Below are positions 28,142-36,725 of a stretch of 64,000 bases of DNA, piece after piece. This stretch comes from Bradyrhizobium lupini (GTDB taxonomy: Bacteria; Pseudomonadota; Alphaproteobacteria; Rhizobiales; Xanthobacteraceae), in NCBI RefSeq assembly GCF_040939785.1, contig NZ_CP162553.1:1612001-1676000 (forward strand), read 5' to 3'. The translations under genes and the position numbers were made by a program. Under the pieces are notes generated by a model. That model had not been told where the DNA came from, did not search any database, and saw only the letters and a program-made list of their open reading frames with translations. Position 1 is the stretch's first letter; each line of letters opens with the position of its first letter.

Positions 28142-29266
28142 CTAGTCGATCTCCTCGATGATGCGGCGTTCGCGGGGCTCGACGACATAGGTCCGCGTAT
28201 CGCGGTGGATGTAGCGGTACTCGCGCAGGTCGGGCGCGTCCCGATAGACGGTGCTCGGGAATTCCTCGACCTCGACACTCTCGGGAACGCGGTCACCAAC
28301 ATGGATCTCGGACCGCGCGGTGCTGCCGGTGGTCTGTCGTTCGCTCCGTCCCTCGGTGCGGGTCTTCGCATGCTTGCGGATCACTTCGCGATCGCGATCC
28401 GAAAACTTGCTGGCGCTGCGCTCACGCGTGGTCGTCGTTGTCGCGGTGGATTGTCCCGAGTACGGCAGCACGGTTACGATCTTGTATGTCGCCGGATCGA
28501 CCACGACGATTTCATCCTTCACCAGCGCAAAGCTGTAGCCGCGATATTGCGGCACGATCTCGACCACATCGGGTGGCAGCGTCGATAGCTGGACATCGCG
28601 CGGCACCACCGTGCCGACGTTGAGCGAGAAATTGACGCTGGTCAGCGGCCGCACGTTGAGATGCGAGATGGACGCGCTGATCTTGGTCTCCTGCTGCTTG
28701 TTGAGGTTGACGTCAGTGCGGGCGGCGGCCTGTGAATTGGCACCGGTCCGCTGGTCTTGCGCCTGATTGCTGCTCGGCGTGTTTGGCGATTGCTGGGCCT
28801 GGTTGGTACCAGATGAACCAGGCGCCTGCTGCGCCTGATTGGTATTGTTCGACGGAGGGTTGGAGCGATCCTGCGTCTGGTTCGAGTTCGCCGCCGGCGG
28901 ATTGGCGCTCTGCTGCGAGGCGGGCTGGTTACCGGCCGCGTTGGAGTTTGCCGTACCACTGGGCGGCCGCGAGGACGTGTCCGCGCTGTTGGTGGCGTTG
29001 GTCCCGGAGCCGGAATTGGCCGATCCGGAAGACGGAGTGGTCGCCTGGGTATTCTGTGTCGACGTTCCGGGCGTTGATGATTGCTGCGGCTGCGATCGCG
29101 ACTGCTGTGTTTGTGCCGCGCCAGACGGCGACGTGTTGGACGGAGCTGCGGAATTGGACTGGGATTGCGGCGTTTGCTCAGACTTGGTGTTGCTGCTTGG
29201 CGATTGCGCAAAGGCGGCGTTCGCCAGCACCAGCCCTAAGGCGGTCGTTGCCAACAGGCGGATCAT
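28142..29266 (-). CDS. DUF1236-type exported protein with long Ser/Asn/Gln-rich linker
   Basis: This 374-residue protein has a signal peptide ending at ANAAFAQ. About 165 residues of low-complexity Ser, Asn, Gln, Pro and Thr come next, then a folded region near 195-270 (ISASISHLNVRPLTSVNFSLNVGTVVPRD). A charged C-terminal region holds a second YRYIHRDTRTYVVEPRERRI block, as in DUF1236 proteins that are common in Bradyrhizobium. The function is unknown; a periplasmic or surface role is likely. GGGAGTG precedes the ATG. Confidence 0.8.
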   Translation of the reverse strand: MIRLLATTALGLVLANAAFAQSPSSNTKSEQTPQSQSNSAAPSNTSPSGAAQTQQSRSQPQQSSTPGTSTQNTQATTPSSGSANSGSGTNATNSADTSSRPPSGTANSNAAGNQPASQQSANPPAANSNQTQDRSNPPSNNTNQAQQAPGSSGTNQAQQSPNTPSSNQAQDQRTGANSQAAARTDVNLNKQQETKISASISHLNVRPLTSVNFSLNVGTVVPRDVQLSTLPPDVVEIVPQYRGYSFALVKDEIVVVDPATYKIVTVLPYSGQSTATTTTTRERSASKFSDRDREVIRKHAKTRTEGRSERQTTGSTARSEIHVGDRVPESVEVEEFPSTVYRDAPDLREYRYIHRDTRTYVVEPRERRIIEEID

Positions 29267-29368
29267 GGTTCACTCCCTTGTTCGGTCAAAGCGTTGGCTA
29301 TTAACCTGCGCTAAAAGCGTCTGTTCCACTTTTTCCCGGCCGAATGCGCCGCCTGAACGGAACCTGCG

Positions 29369-29851
29369 ATGCCATCGAAAAGCGCCGGGATCATTGCCTA
29401 TCGCAAACGTGGGGAGCTCGAGGTTCTGCTCGTTCATCCCGGAGGACCGTTCTGGCGCAACAAGGACCTCGGGGCATGGTCGATTCCGAAGGGCGAGTAC
29501 GCAGACGAAGACGCAGAAACCGCCGCGCGACGGGAGTTTGCCGAGGAGCTTGGGCTTGAGCTGTCCACGCCGCTGACTTCGCTTGGCCAGGTCAGGCAGC
29601 GCGGCGGCAAGATCGTCACCGCGTTCGCGGCCGAGTTCGACGTCGATTTGCGCAGCATTCGCAGCAACACATTCGAGATGGAATGGCCGCCACGCAGCGG
29701 CAAACGTCAGACCTTCCCGGAGGTCGATCGTGCCGAATGGTTCACGCTCGCAGCAGCGCACGAGAAGATCAACGCAGGACAGCGCCCGCTGCTCGAGCGG
29801 CTGGCTCAGGTGGCCGGCAGCACGCCAAGCAGACGCCCTACTCCGCCTTGA
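29369..29851 (+). CDS. Nudix hydrolase
   Basis: This 160-residue protein has a Nudix box at residues 42-63 (GEYADEDAETAARREFAEEL) with the REFAEELG helix. The spacing between the first Gly (42) and Glu47 is one residue shorter than the textbook GX5E. It should hydrolyse a nucleoside diphosphate linked to another group. The last 14 bases overlap the 3' end of the convergent binding-protein gene. Confidence 0.85.
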   Translation: MPSKSAGIIAYRKRGELEVLLVHPGGPFWRNKDLGAWSIPKGEYADEDAETAARREFAEELGLELSTPLTSLGQVRQRGGKIVTAFAAEFDVDLRSIRSNTFEMEWPPRSGKRQTFPEVDRAEWFTLAAAHEKINAGQRPLLERLAQVAGSTPSRRPTPP

Positions 29852-30812
29852 TGTTCGCCGCCGCCACCACTTCGGCGAGTTCCTTGATCTCCTTCGCGAT
29901 CTTGGCGGCGTAGTCGGCCGAACTCAGCACGCTGACGATGCCCTGCGTCTCCAGCCGCTCCCGTAACAGCGGATCGTTGGCTGCGGCGACGATCTCCCGG
30001 TGCAGCATCTCGAGCGTCGGCGCGGGGGTTGCCTTCGGCATGAAGAAGCCGACCCAGAACGAGATGTCGAAGCCGGGATAGCCGGCTTCCGCGACGGTCG
30101 GCACATCAGGCAACGCCGGCAGCCGCTCGGCGGAGGACACCGCGAGCGCGCGCAGCTTGCCGGCCTTCACCAGCGGCACGGCGGACAAGGGATCGAACAC
30201 TGCCAGGACCTCCTGCGCGAGGATACCGACCTCGGACGCAGCACCACCGCGATAGGGCACGTGGATCATCTTGACGCCGGCCCTCTCGCTGAGCAGCTCC
30301 ATGGCGAGATGGGCAAGGTTGCCGTTGCCGCCCGAGCCGTAGGCAAGCGCGCCGGGCGCAGCCTTTGCCGCGGCGACGAGATCGGCGACGGTGTTGATGT
30401 TGGCCGTCTTGGAATTCTCCGGATTGACCACCAGCACGAGCGGCGCCGACACGACGGTGGTGAGCGGCGCGAAGTCCTTTTCCGGGTCGTAGCGGATATC
30501 CTTGAACAGCGTCTTGTTGAGCGTGATGGTGGAGGAGTTGCAGGCCAGCATCGTGTAGCCGTCGCCTTCCGCACGCGCGACGCCTTCGGCCGCGATCATG
30601 CCGTTGGCGCCGGCGCGGTTCTCGACCACGAAAGCTTGTCCGAGCTTGTTGCTCAGCCGATCGGCGACGATGCGCGCGACGACGTCGACCGGGCCGCCCG
30701 CGCTGAAGCCGACCATGATCTTGACCGGCCGCACCGGATATTTTTGCGCGAAGGCCTCCGTCGTCACGCACAATCCGGCGACGATCGCCAGCAGGCGAAG
30801 CGTTCGTTGCAT
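29838..30812 (-). CDS. Bug/TctC-type periplasmic binding protein
   Basis: This 324-residue exported protein has a signal peptide (LLAIVAGLCVTTEAFAQ). The Bug-family marks are present: YPVRPVKIMVGFSAGGPVD, NRAGANGMIA, GYTMLACNSST, VPYRGGA. It would bind a carboxylate or similar small ligand, as for tripartite tricarboxylate transporters, but no membrane subunits are adjacent, which is usual for orphan Bug proteins in this group. The open frame runs further upstream, but the signal peptide and the GGGGAGAGAACGA site fix the ATG at 30812. Confidence 0.85.
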   Translation of the reverse strand: MQRTLRLLAIVAGLCVTTEAFAQKYPVRPVKIMVGFSAGGPVDVVARIVADRLSNKLGQAFVVENRAGANGMIAAEGVARAEGDGYTMLACNSSTITLNKTLFKDIRYDPEKDFAPLTTVVSAPLVLVVNPENSKTANINTVADLVAAAKAAPGALAYGSGGNGNLAHLAMELLSERAGVKMIHVPYRGGAASEVGILAQEVLAVFDPLSAVPLVKAGKLRALAVSSAERLPALPDVPTVAEAGYPGFDISFWVGFFMPKATPAPTLEMLHREIVAAANDPLLRERLETQGIVSVLSSADYAAKIAKEIKELAEVVAAANIKAE

Positions 30813-31253
30813 TCGTTCTCTCCCCAGAAGTTCTCGCCGCTTTTGCAGGTAGCGGCGCATTCGCGGATCATGATGAGCGGCCGCGCCGGATTTCGCAATC
30901 GCGTTTGCAGGCCGGCATTCCGTCGCGCGGCAGGTCGGAGCCGGTTCGAAACAAAAAACGCAAAAACAACCCCATGCACAGTAGCCGACGCTTGCGAGAT
31001 CAAGGACTTGCACGAACGAGGATTTGCACGAACGAGGATTGCGCGCTTCGCAATCTTCGTTTGACACGTCGGGCAAAACACCGGCAGAATGCCATCATCG
31101 CAACAATCGTCAGCGTCCACGCCGCCCGACCACGGGGCGTCGCGCGGCGATTGCGCGTAAGCCCTTCATCAACATCCCGAAAATCCCACAGGCGCGCAAG
31201 CCGAGCGATCGATGTCGCGCGCAATGAGCCCGCGCGGTCAAAGGACACAGCAC
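30813..31253. other. Gene-poor interval with a 16-bp tandem repeat
   Basis: No supported gene is seen. A-rich patches lie near 30950-30970. Two exact copies of TTGCACGAACGAGGAT lie at 31008-31023 and 31024-31039, followed by a GCGCGC-rich stretch. The right end carries an AAAGGA-type ribosome site for the gene at 31254. Confidence 0.6.
31008..31039. repeat. Two-copy 16-bp tandem repeat
   Basis: TTGCACGAACGAGGAT occurs twice head to tail with no mismatch. It could be a slippage duplication or paired binding sites upstream of the gene at 31254. Confidence 0.75.
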
Positions 31254-31910
31254 ATGACGACATCTGCCAAACGCCACAGCAAGCTGCCGGTTGCGGCAAA
31301 CGATCGCAGCGGCCCCGACGCGAGCCCGCGGATCAAGCTCTACAAGCGGGGGATTGCGATCCGCCATGCCGACCCCCAAGCCGGCGAACGGCTGCTGGCC
31401 GAGGCGCTCGGTGCCGCCGACCGCGACGCGCTGCATGGTCTCCTCAAGCAATTGGTGAAGGCCAGCGTGACCGGACGGAAGCCCGATGAAGCCAATCTCG
31501 CCTTCATGATCTCGCTGGTGAAGAGCATCGCGCCGAAGGACTCGATCGAGGCCATGCTCGCGGTGCAGATGGTGTCCGTTCACGCCGCAACGATGCGTTC
31601 TGCCTGCCGCCTCGCCCTCACCGACGACGTTCCGCAGCAGGAGAGCCTCACACGCGCGCTGACCCGGCTGGCCCGCACCTTCGCAAGCCAGATCGAGGCA
31701 CTCAGCCGCCACCGCAACAACGGCGAGCGCGCGATCACGGTCCGGAATTTGTCGGTGCAGGACGGCGGCAGGGCGATCGTGGGCAACGTGACCCAGCACG
31801 CCAGCATGATCGTCGCGGAGCCGCACGCTGCGGCAGCCGCAGGACTGGTCCCGCCGCGTGAGGCCGGCGAATACGAACGGGCCGAATCCAGACAGGGCAG
31901 CAATGCATGA
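31254..31910 (+). CDS. Conserved hypothetical protein, upstream partner of HGG-motif protein
   Basis: This 218-residue, mainly helical soluble protein has no signal or membrane segment. Notable blocks are YKRGIAIRHADPQAGERLL, FMISLVKSIAPKDSIEAMLA and ITVRNLSVQDGGRAIVGNV. I recognise this as a rhizobial type that is found together with the small HGG/GAPKGN protein encoded next. No enzyme motif is visible. ATG at 31254 is preferred to an upstream in-frame start at 31212 because of AAAGGA spacing. The TGA overlaps the next ATG by four bases, so the pair is translationally coupled. Confidence 0.7.
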   Translation: MTTSAKRHSKLPVAANDRSGPDASPRIKLYKRGIAIRHADPQAGERLLAEALGAADRDALHGLLKQLVKASVTGRKPDEANLAFMISLVKSIAPKDSIEAMLAVQMVSVHAATMRSACRLALTDDVPQQESLTRALTRLARTFASQIEALSRHRNNGERAITVRNLSVQDGGRAIVGNVTQHASMIVAEPHAAAAAGLVPPREAGEYERAESRQGSNA

Positions 31911-32188
31911 GCGGCGATCACATCCGCAACACTGGCGCGATGTGGACGAGCCCGCGCTGCGGCGCCGGGACGCGCAGCGGCCTCGCCTGCCGCGCGCCTG
32001 CAGTGCACGGCAAGTCTCGCTGCCGCATGCACGGCGGCGCACGGAGATCAGGCGCGCCGAAGGGAAATCAGAATGCGCGAACGCATGGCGAATTCACGGG
32101 TGATGCGGCCGCTGAACGAGCGCGGGATCGGGCCGTGCTGAATGATGCGTTGAAGCTCCTTGCGGAGCTGTCGCGAGTTGCCGAATAG
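31907..32188 (+). CDS. Small HGG...GAPKGNQNA-motif protein with putative zinc knuckle
   Basis: This 93-residue basic protein has Cys18, Cys28, Cys39 and His42 spaced like a small zinc knuckle, then HGGARRSGAPKGNQNARTHGE at 42-62. The HGG...GAPxGNxNAxxHG signature is shared by many small proteins in rhizobia and phages, some near terminase or mobile genes. The function is not established. It overlaps the previous gene by four bases and should work with it. Confidence 0.7.
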   Translation: MSGDHIRNTGAMWTSPRCGAGTRSGLACRAPAVHGKSRCRMHGGARRSGAPKGNQNARTHGEFTGDAAAERARDRAVLNDALKLLAELSRVAE

Positions 32189-32594
32189 GCCATAAAGGCG
32201 ATGCACCGTAGATCGCAATCGTCGTTGACGAACGCGGTTGTGGAGATCCGCAACAGATGCCGTGCAGACTCATGCACCGTGGGTCATTTCCTTAAGTCTG
32301 TGAGGGCTTTGGTCGGCTACGCCGTCATGAGCGGACAAGCTCGGCGCCAGCCCAGAGGTCGGCTAAGGGCAGGCTAGGCCAAAGAAGCAGCTGCACTGAC
32401 CTTTAGTTGAAGCGTTGTCGTATTTGAACCTTCGCTCGAATTTCCGGACTCACCTCAGTGGGGATGGGAATGAACTGTCCCATCACAGCATCGAGGATCG
32501 TCAGCGGCAGTTGCAACGGATTTAGTTTCCGGGTTGCCAGCCTAAGCCGCACCAAGCCAGCGGATCGGCCGGCGAATATCGCGGAGGCAAACAG
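32189..32594. other. Gene-free interval
   Basis: No gene with acceptable codon pattern is seen on either strand; the few open frames are short. The right end has GCGGAGGCAAACAG as the ribosome site of the next gene. I see no RNA or clear terminator. Confidence 0.5.
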
Positions 32595-32945
32595 ATGTTT
32601 CCAGCGAAACTTGCGGCATCGTTGCTGGGTTCAGCGTTGCTACTGACGCCGGTCCTTGCACGCGACGATGGCCGATACGACCACTCTCCGCTGAAGTCTT
32701 GGTTTGAAAGCTTGCAGAGCGAATTTGGAAAGTGCTGTACTGATGCCGACGGATACATAGTGTCCGATGCCGATTGGGAGTCCAGTCGGGGCCGTTACCG
32801 CGTCCTCATCGATGGCGAATGGGTGCTCGTACCTGACGGTGCGGTTGTCACAGAACCAAACCGCTTCGGCCGTACAATGGTCTGGAGGCATTACATAGAC
32901 GGCCATCCGCGCGTCCGATGCTTCATGCCCGGATTCATGACTTGA
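32595..32945 (+). CDS. Small secreted hypothetical protein
   Basis: This 116-residue protein has a signal peptide (KLAASLLGSALLLTPVLA) and a mature part of about 94 residues with a CC pair (GKCCTDADGYIV) and a late Cys (VRCFMPGFM). Similar short exported proteins of unknown function occur in Bradyrhizobium. GGAGG lies seven bases before the ATG. It stands alone. Confidence 0.7.
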   Translation: MFPAKLAASLLGSALLLTPVLARDDGRYDHSPLKSWFESLQSEFGKCCTDADGYIVSDADWESSRGRYRVLIDGEWVLVPDGAVVTEPNRFGRTMVWRHYIDGHPRVRCFMPGFMT

Positions 32946-32954
32946 CCTCACTTT

Positions 32955-33085
32955 CAAGGTGCTCCGCTTCGGGTCATTCGCACCGATTTGCCCGCGTATT
33001 CTCGATGTCCGCTATGGCCCTAGCTGCCGGCGTGCCGGATACTTCGCCTTCAGGCCCACAAGCAGACCAACGACAATAGCGGCGG
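32955..33085 (+). repeat. Decayed dispersed repeat, copy 1
   Basis: The stretch from CCGCTTCGGGTCATTCG to GGCCCACAAGC resembles 37985-38100. Shared words in order are TTTGCCCGCGT, TTCTCGATGTC, then a GGCCC run, CTTCGCCTTC and CCACAAGC. CCGCTTCGGGTCA also recurs at about 39299. It is probably a degraded intergenic element. No gene is supported between 32946 and 33303. Confidence 0.45.
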
Positions 33086-33303
33086 CGGGGTTAAAGCTCG
33101 AAACAGCCCCTAAGGCCGTCAAAAAGCCAGGAGCCGCATGAAAGGCCGTGCACGCTCATCCGAGTTTCCGACGACGCTTTTTTTGCTAGGCCACTAAGCC
33201 GCACGACGTCGGGAACTTGCGGTTGGTCGCTTTGATCCAAATCAACGGATTCCTGCCTCCGAGACCTAGCGTCAGACCCAGACCAGATCGTCGGAGAAAG
33301 AAG

Positions 33304-34710
33304 ATGCTGAAGCACTTGCTGGCCATTCTTCTTTTGCTGGCTTTCCCCTCGGCAGTCCATTCCCCAGCCGCGGCAGATGACCGAACTGCGGGACAAGTAA
33401 TCCAAGAGGAAATTTGGGCGCTGCCGTTTCCACTGCCGGTGCTTGCCTTCCTGGTACGGCCGGTCGGAGATGGTCCGTTTCCGCTAGTGGTTATGAACCA
33501 TGGAATTTCGCTGGAAGCCAACCAGCGGACGATGTTTCCGGCGATCGAGTATCGGGACGCGGCACGTTGGTTTGCACGTCGCGGTTATGTGGTCATCTCG
33601 CCCATCAGGTACGGGGCCAGCAGTCTCGATGATAAAGATCAGGGTCTCTACGGAGCCGTCTTTGCCCACGTCGGTAGCTGCGACAACCCAAACTTCCGCG
33701 GTTCCGGGCTCGCCATCGCCACTCTGAACGAGTGGGTCATCGACTACATGAGCAAGAAGAAGATGATACAGCCGGGTAAGGTCATCGTCGTTGGCCAGTC
33801 GGGCGGCGGATGGGGCTCGATTGCTCTTGGGAGCCTAAACCCGTCATCAGTTCAGGCCATCATTACCTTTGCAGCGGGACGCGGAGGCCGAGTTGACGGC
33901 AAACCCAACAACAATTGTGCTCCCGACAAGCTCGTTGCCGCCACCAGCGAATTCGGCCGCACCGCACGCGTACCGATGCTTTGGATCTACGCGGAAAACG
34001 ACAGCTACTTCGGTCCGGAATTGACGATGCGGATGCATCAGGCCTTTGTCGAAGCGGGCGGAAATGCCGATTATCGTATGCTCCCGTCCTTTGGGACCGA
34101 CGGGCACTTCATGATCGATTCCGCCGACGCGGTGCCGATCTGGTCGCCCTTGGTATCGCGATTTCTGGAGAGGCATTCAGCGACCGCTCCGCCGCTTGGG
34201 CAGCCAGTCAACGGCCCTTCTGCCCAGCGGGAGCCTCCGTCGAAGCCGCGACGATTGCGGCTGCCTGAGAACATCCATTTCTCAACCTGGAAAAAGCTTT
34301 GTTTCGCCTCATCCGATCGAACCAACATATGCCGATCGACGTCAACCGCCACGGACGATCTCGATCAGGTCGTGGCCCGTGTCGATCTGATCGAACGAGC
34401 TGACGGTCCCGCTCGCCTGCAGCTGTTCGTTCCGCAAGGGGCAAATCTGCAGCAGGGAGTCAAGGTGACGGTAGATCAAGGCAGTCCTGTCCAGGTTCCT
34501 TTCACCTGGTGTCTCACCAACATCTGCATCGCAGCACGTGGAATTGAACCAACGGTGGCGGCGCAAATGGAAGCCGGCCAACAGCTCAAACTCGAACTCA
34601 CAGACCTTTACTCCTCTTCGGTGACGATAAAGTTGCCGCTGAGCCAGTTCGGGGCTGTTCACCAAGACCCGCCTGCCGAAACTTTCGATTTCAGCCTGAC
34701 TGAAGAATGA
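33304..34710 (+). CDS. Secreted alpha/beta hydrolase fused to an IalB-like domain
   Basis: This 468-residue exported protein has a signal peptide (LLAILLLLAFPSAVHS). An alpha/beta hydrolase of dienelactone-hydrolase type covers residues 35-295: nucleophile Ser166 in VVGQSGGGW, acid near Asp233 (YAENDSYFG) and His268 (GTDGHFM). A linker of about 25 residues follows, and from residue 325 an invasion-associated-locus-B-like domain (WKKLCFASSDRTNIC; LFVPQGANLQQGVKVTVDQ; FTWCLTNICIA; QLKLELTD) with four Cys that may form disulfides. GGAGAAAGAAG precedes the ATG at 33304. I do not know this fusion from characterised proteins. A cyclase gene follows 46 bases later. Confidence 0.75.
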   Translation: MLKHLLAILLLLAFPSAVHSPAAADDRTAGQVIQEEIWALPFPLPVLAFLVRPVGDGPFPLVVMNHGISLEANQRTMFPAIEYRDAARWFARRGYVVISPIRYGASSLDDKDQGLYGAVFAHVGSCDNPNFRGSGLAIATLNEWVIDYMSKKKMIQPGKVIVVGQSGGGWGSIALGSLNPSSVQAIITFAAGRGGRVDGKPNNNCAPDKLVAATSEFGRTARVPMLWIYAENDSYFGPELTMRMHQAFVEAGGNADYRMLPSFGTDGHFMIDSADAVPIWSPLVSRFLERHSATAPPLGQPVNGPSAQREPPSKPRRLRLPENIHFSTWKKLCFASSDRTNICRSTSTATDDLDQVVARVDLIERADGPARLQLFVPQGANLQQGVKVTVDQGSPVQVPFTWCLTNICIAARGIEPTVAAQMEAGQQLKLELTDLYSSSVTIKLPLSQFGAVHQDPPAETFDFSLTEE

Positions 34711-34756
34711 ATGAAGTTGGACCGCCTGACGGGGCTGACCGAAAGGAAGCTCGACT

Positions 34757-36569
34757 GTGAGTACATCGGACGTTTCTCTACGGAGCACGAGACATTCAAA
34801 GATTCCTGCTCTTAAAGGATTGAAGAAATTCTCCGGATCGATGATCAAGCAGTCGATACGGCGGCGGATTGTTGCGATCTCCGTCGGATTGATCATCCTC
34901 ATGCTGGCGACGTCGGTCCTATCGATAGTGATGGTCAGGCGGGTCGGCCATCTGCTTGATGAACTCTCTGCACGGTACGCGCCGATCAACGGGCATCTAA
35001 CGCGGATCAATACTCTGTCTCTGGAACGAGGTCTCGCAGTCCGCCGCATGGTGATCGCGAAGATGCAGGAGCCGCCCGATGTGCTCGGATATAGAGCCCG
35101 CTTGGAGCTCTACAACGAGAAGGGAGCCGAGGTCGAAAGCGAAGCGCAAGCCGCGCGGACACTGATCAATTCGATCATTGAGGACGCAAGTACACCCTCG
35201 GACAATGCAGCCCTGGCGCGCATCGACAACCGGATTGAAAATCTGAGCGATACTCGCCGCCAGCTGAAGCAGGAGACCAGAGAGCTACTTTCACACCTTG
35301 AGGCGAGAGACTTTCCAGCGGCGAGACGCAGCCTTGCGCGAGCAGACGCTGTTCGCGACGACTGGATGAGAAGGTCAGTGCTATTCGATTGAGTATGCTG
35401 ACCGTCAGCGAGGGGGCTATCGCAAAAGTGAGGTCGGAACAGACCCAGGTGGCGCTGACCTCGGCCATCGTGACGCTGCTTGCCGCGATCGTCGATTGAT
35501 CTTCGCCAATCTGGGCAGCGGCGGCATCATTCGCTCTGTCCGACTATTGCTTGAAGGTGCCCGCGCGGTGGAAGCGGGTCAGCTCGATCAATCAATCGAT
35601 GTAAGGGCGACTGACGAAATCGGACAACTGGCTGCCGCCTTCAATCGAATGGTTGTGCAATTGCGCAACAACCAACGCATCAAGGAAACATTCGGAAAAT
35701 ACATCGATCCGCGCGTCGTTGAAGGGCTGATCGATCACCCAAATTTGACGGCCGCCGAAGGCCAGCGCCGGGTGATGACTGTGTTGTTCTGCGACTTGAA
35801 GGGCTTCACCAGCCTTAGCGAAGGCATGACCCCGCAAGGTCTCGTCAAGGTCATGAACCACTACCTTTCGGTCATGTCCGAACCAATCCGGAACAACCGA
35901 GGGATCATCGACAAGTATATCGGCGACGGCATCATGGCTTATTGGGGCCCACCTTTCGTCGACGAGGCCGATCATGCCCGCCTTGCATGCCTCGCCTCCC
36001 TGGAAATGATCGAACGTATCGGAAAATTGCGCGAGGAGATTCCTGAGCTACTTGGCGTTCGCGCAACTCCAATGAAGCAATGCGATCTAAGGATCGGGAT
36101 CGCGACCGGCGAGGCGCTGGTCGGCAGCATCGGCTCCGACGTGATGATGAGCTACACCGTCATGGGCGATGTGGTGAACCTCGCCTCGCGGCTGGAAGGC
36201 GCGAACAAGGTGTACGGCACCCGCAATCTCGTTTCCGAAAGAACTATTGCTGCCGTGGGCACTTCACTTGAGGCGCGGGAGATCGATCGCATTGTGGTGG
36301 CGGGTCAAACTCGTTTCGAGGCCGTTTTTGAAATCCTCGGAAGCCGAGCTGATGTCACGCCACAACAACTGGTCTTGCGGGACAAGTATCTGGAAGGGCT
36401 CTCGAACTATCGCAACCGGCGATGGGATGATGCGCTTGCTGCGTTCAATGCGTCGCTTGAAGCGATGCCCGACGACGGGCCTGCAAGGGCCCTAATCGAG
36501 CGCATCGGAAGCTTCAAAGCAGAACCGCCTCCGAACGACTGGGACGGGTCGTGGCACATCGAAAAATGA
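34757..36569 (+). pseudogene. Membrane adenylate/guanylate cyclase with HAMP, two -1 frameshifts
   Basis: Adding one base near 35364 (TGG to TGGG) and one near 35496 (CGA to CGGA) restores a single 604-residue protein. Order: cytoplasmic N-terminus; membrane helix near 37-58 (IVAISVGLIILMLATSV); periplasmic helical sensor; second helix (AIVTLLAAIV...LIFANLG); HAMP (ATDEIGQLAAAFNRM); and a class III cyclase domain with FCDLKGFTSLSEGM and YIGDGIMAYWGPP. Start is GTG at 34757 with GGAAG seven bases upstream. As given, the N-terminal half and the cyclase half are separate frames. Sequencing error or recent loss are both possible. Confidence 0.75.
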
Positions 36570-36725
36570 GCGCCGGGCTGATACGGCGGACGTCTCCAAT
36601 GGGTCACAAGCGGTCCTCCACCGGCTGCGCGCGGCAGGTCAGCTACGGGACAGGACCCGACATGCGGGCCCGTGAGGGGCTCCTCGTCCTCGCGGCAGTC
36701 AACATGGGTCGGGTAAAAGCTCCCA

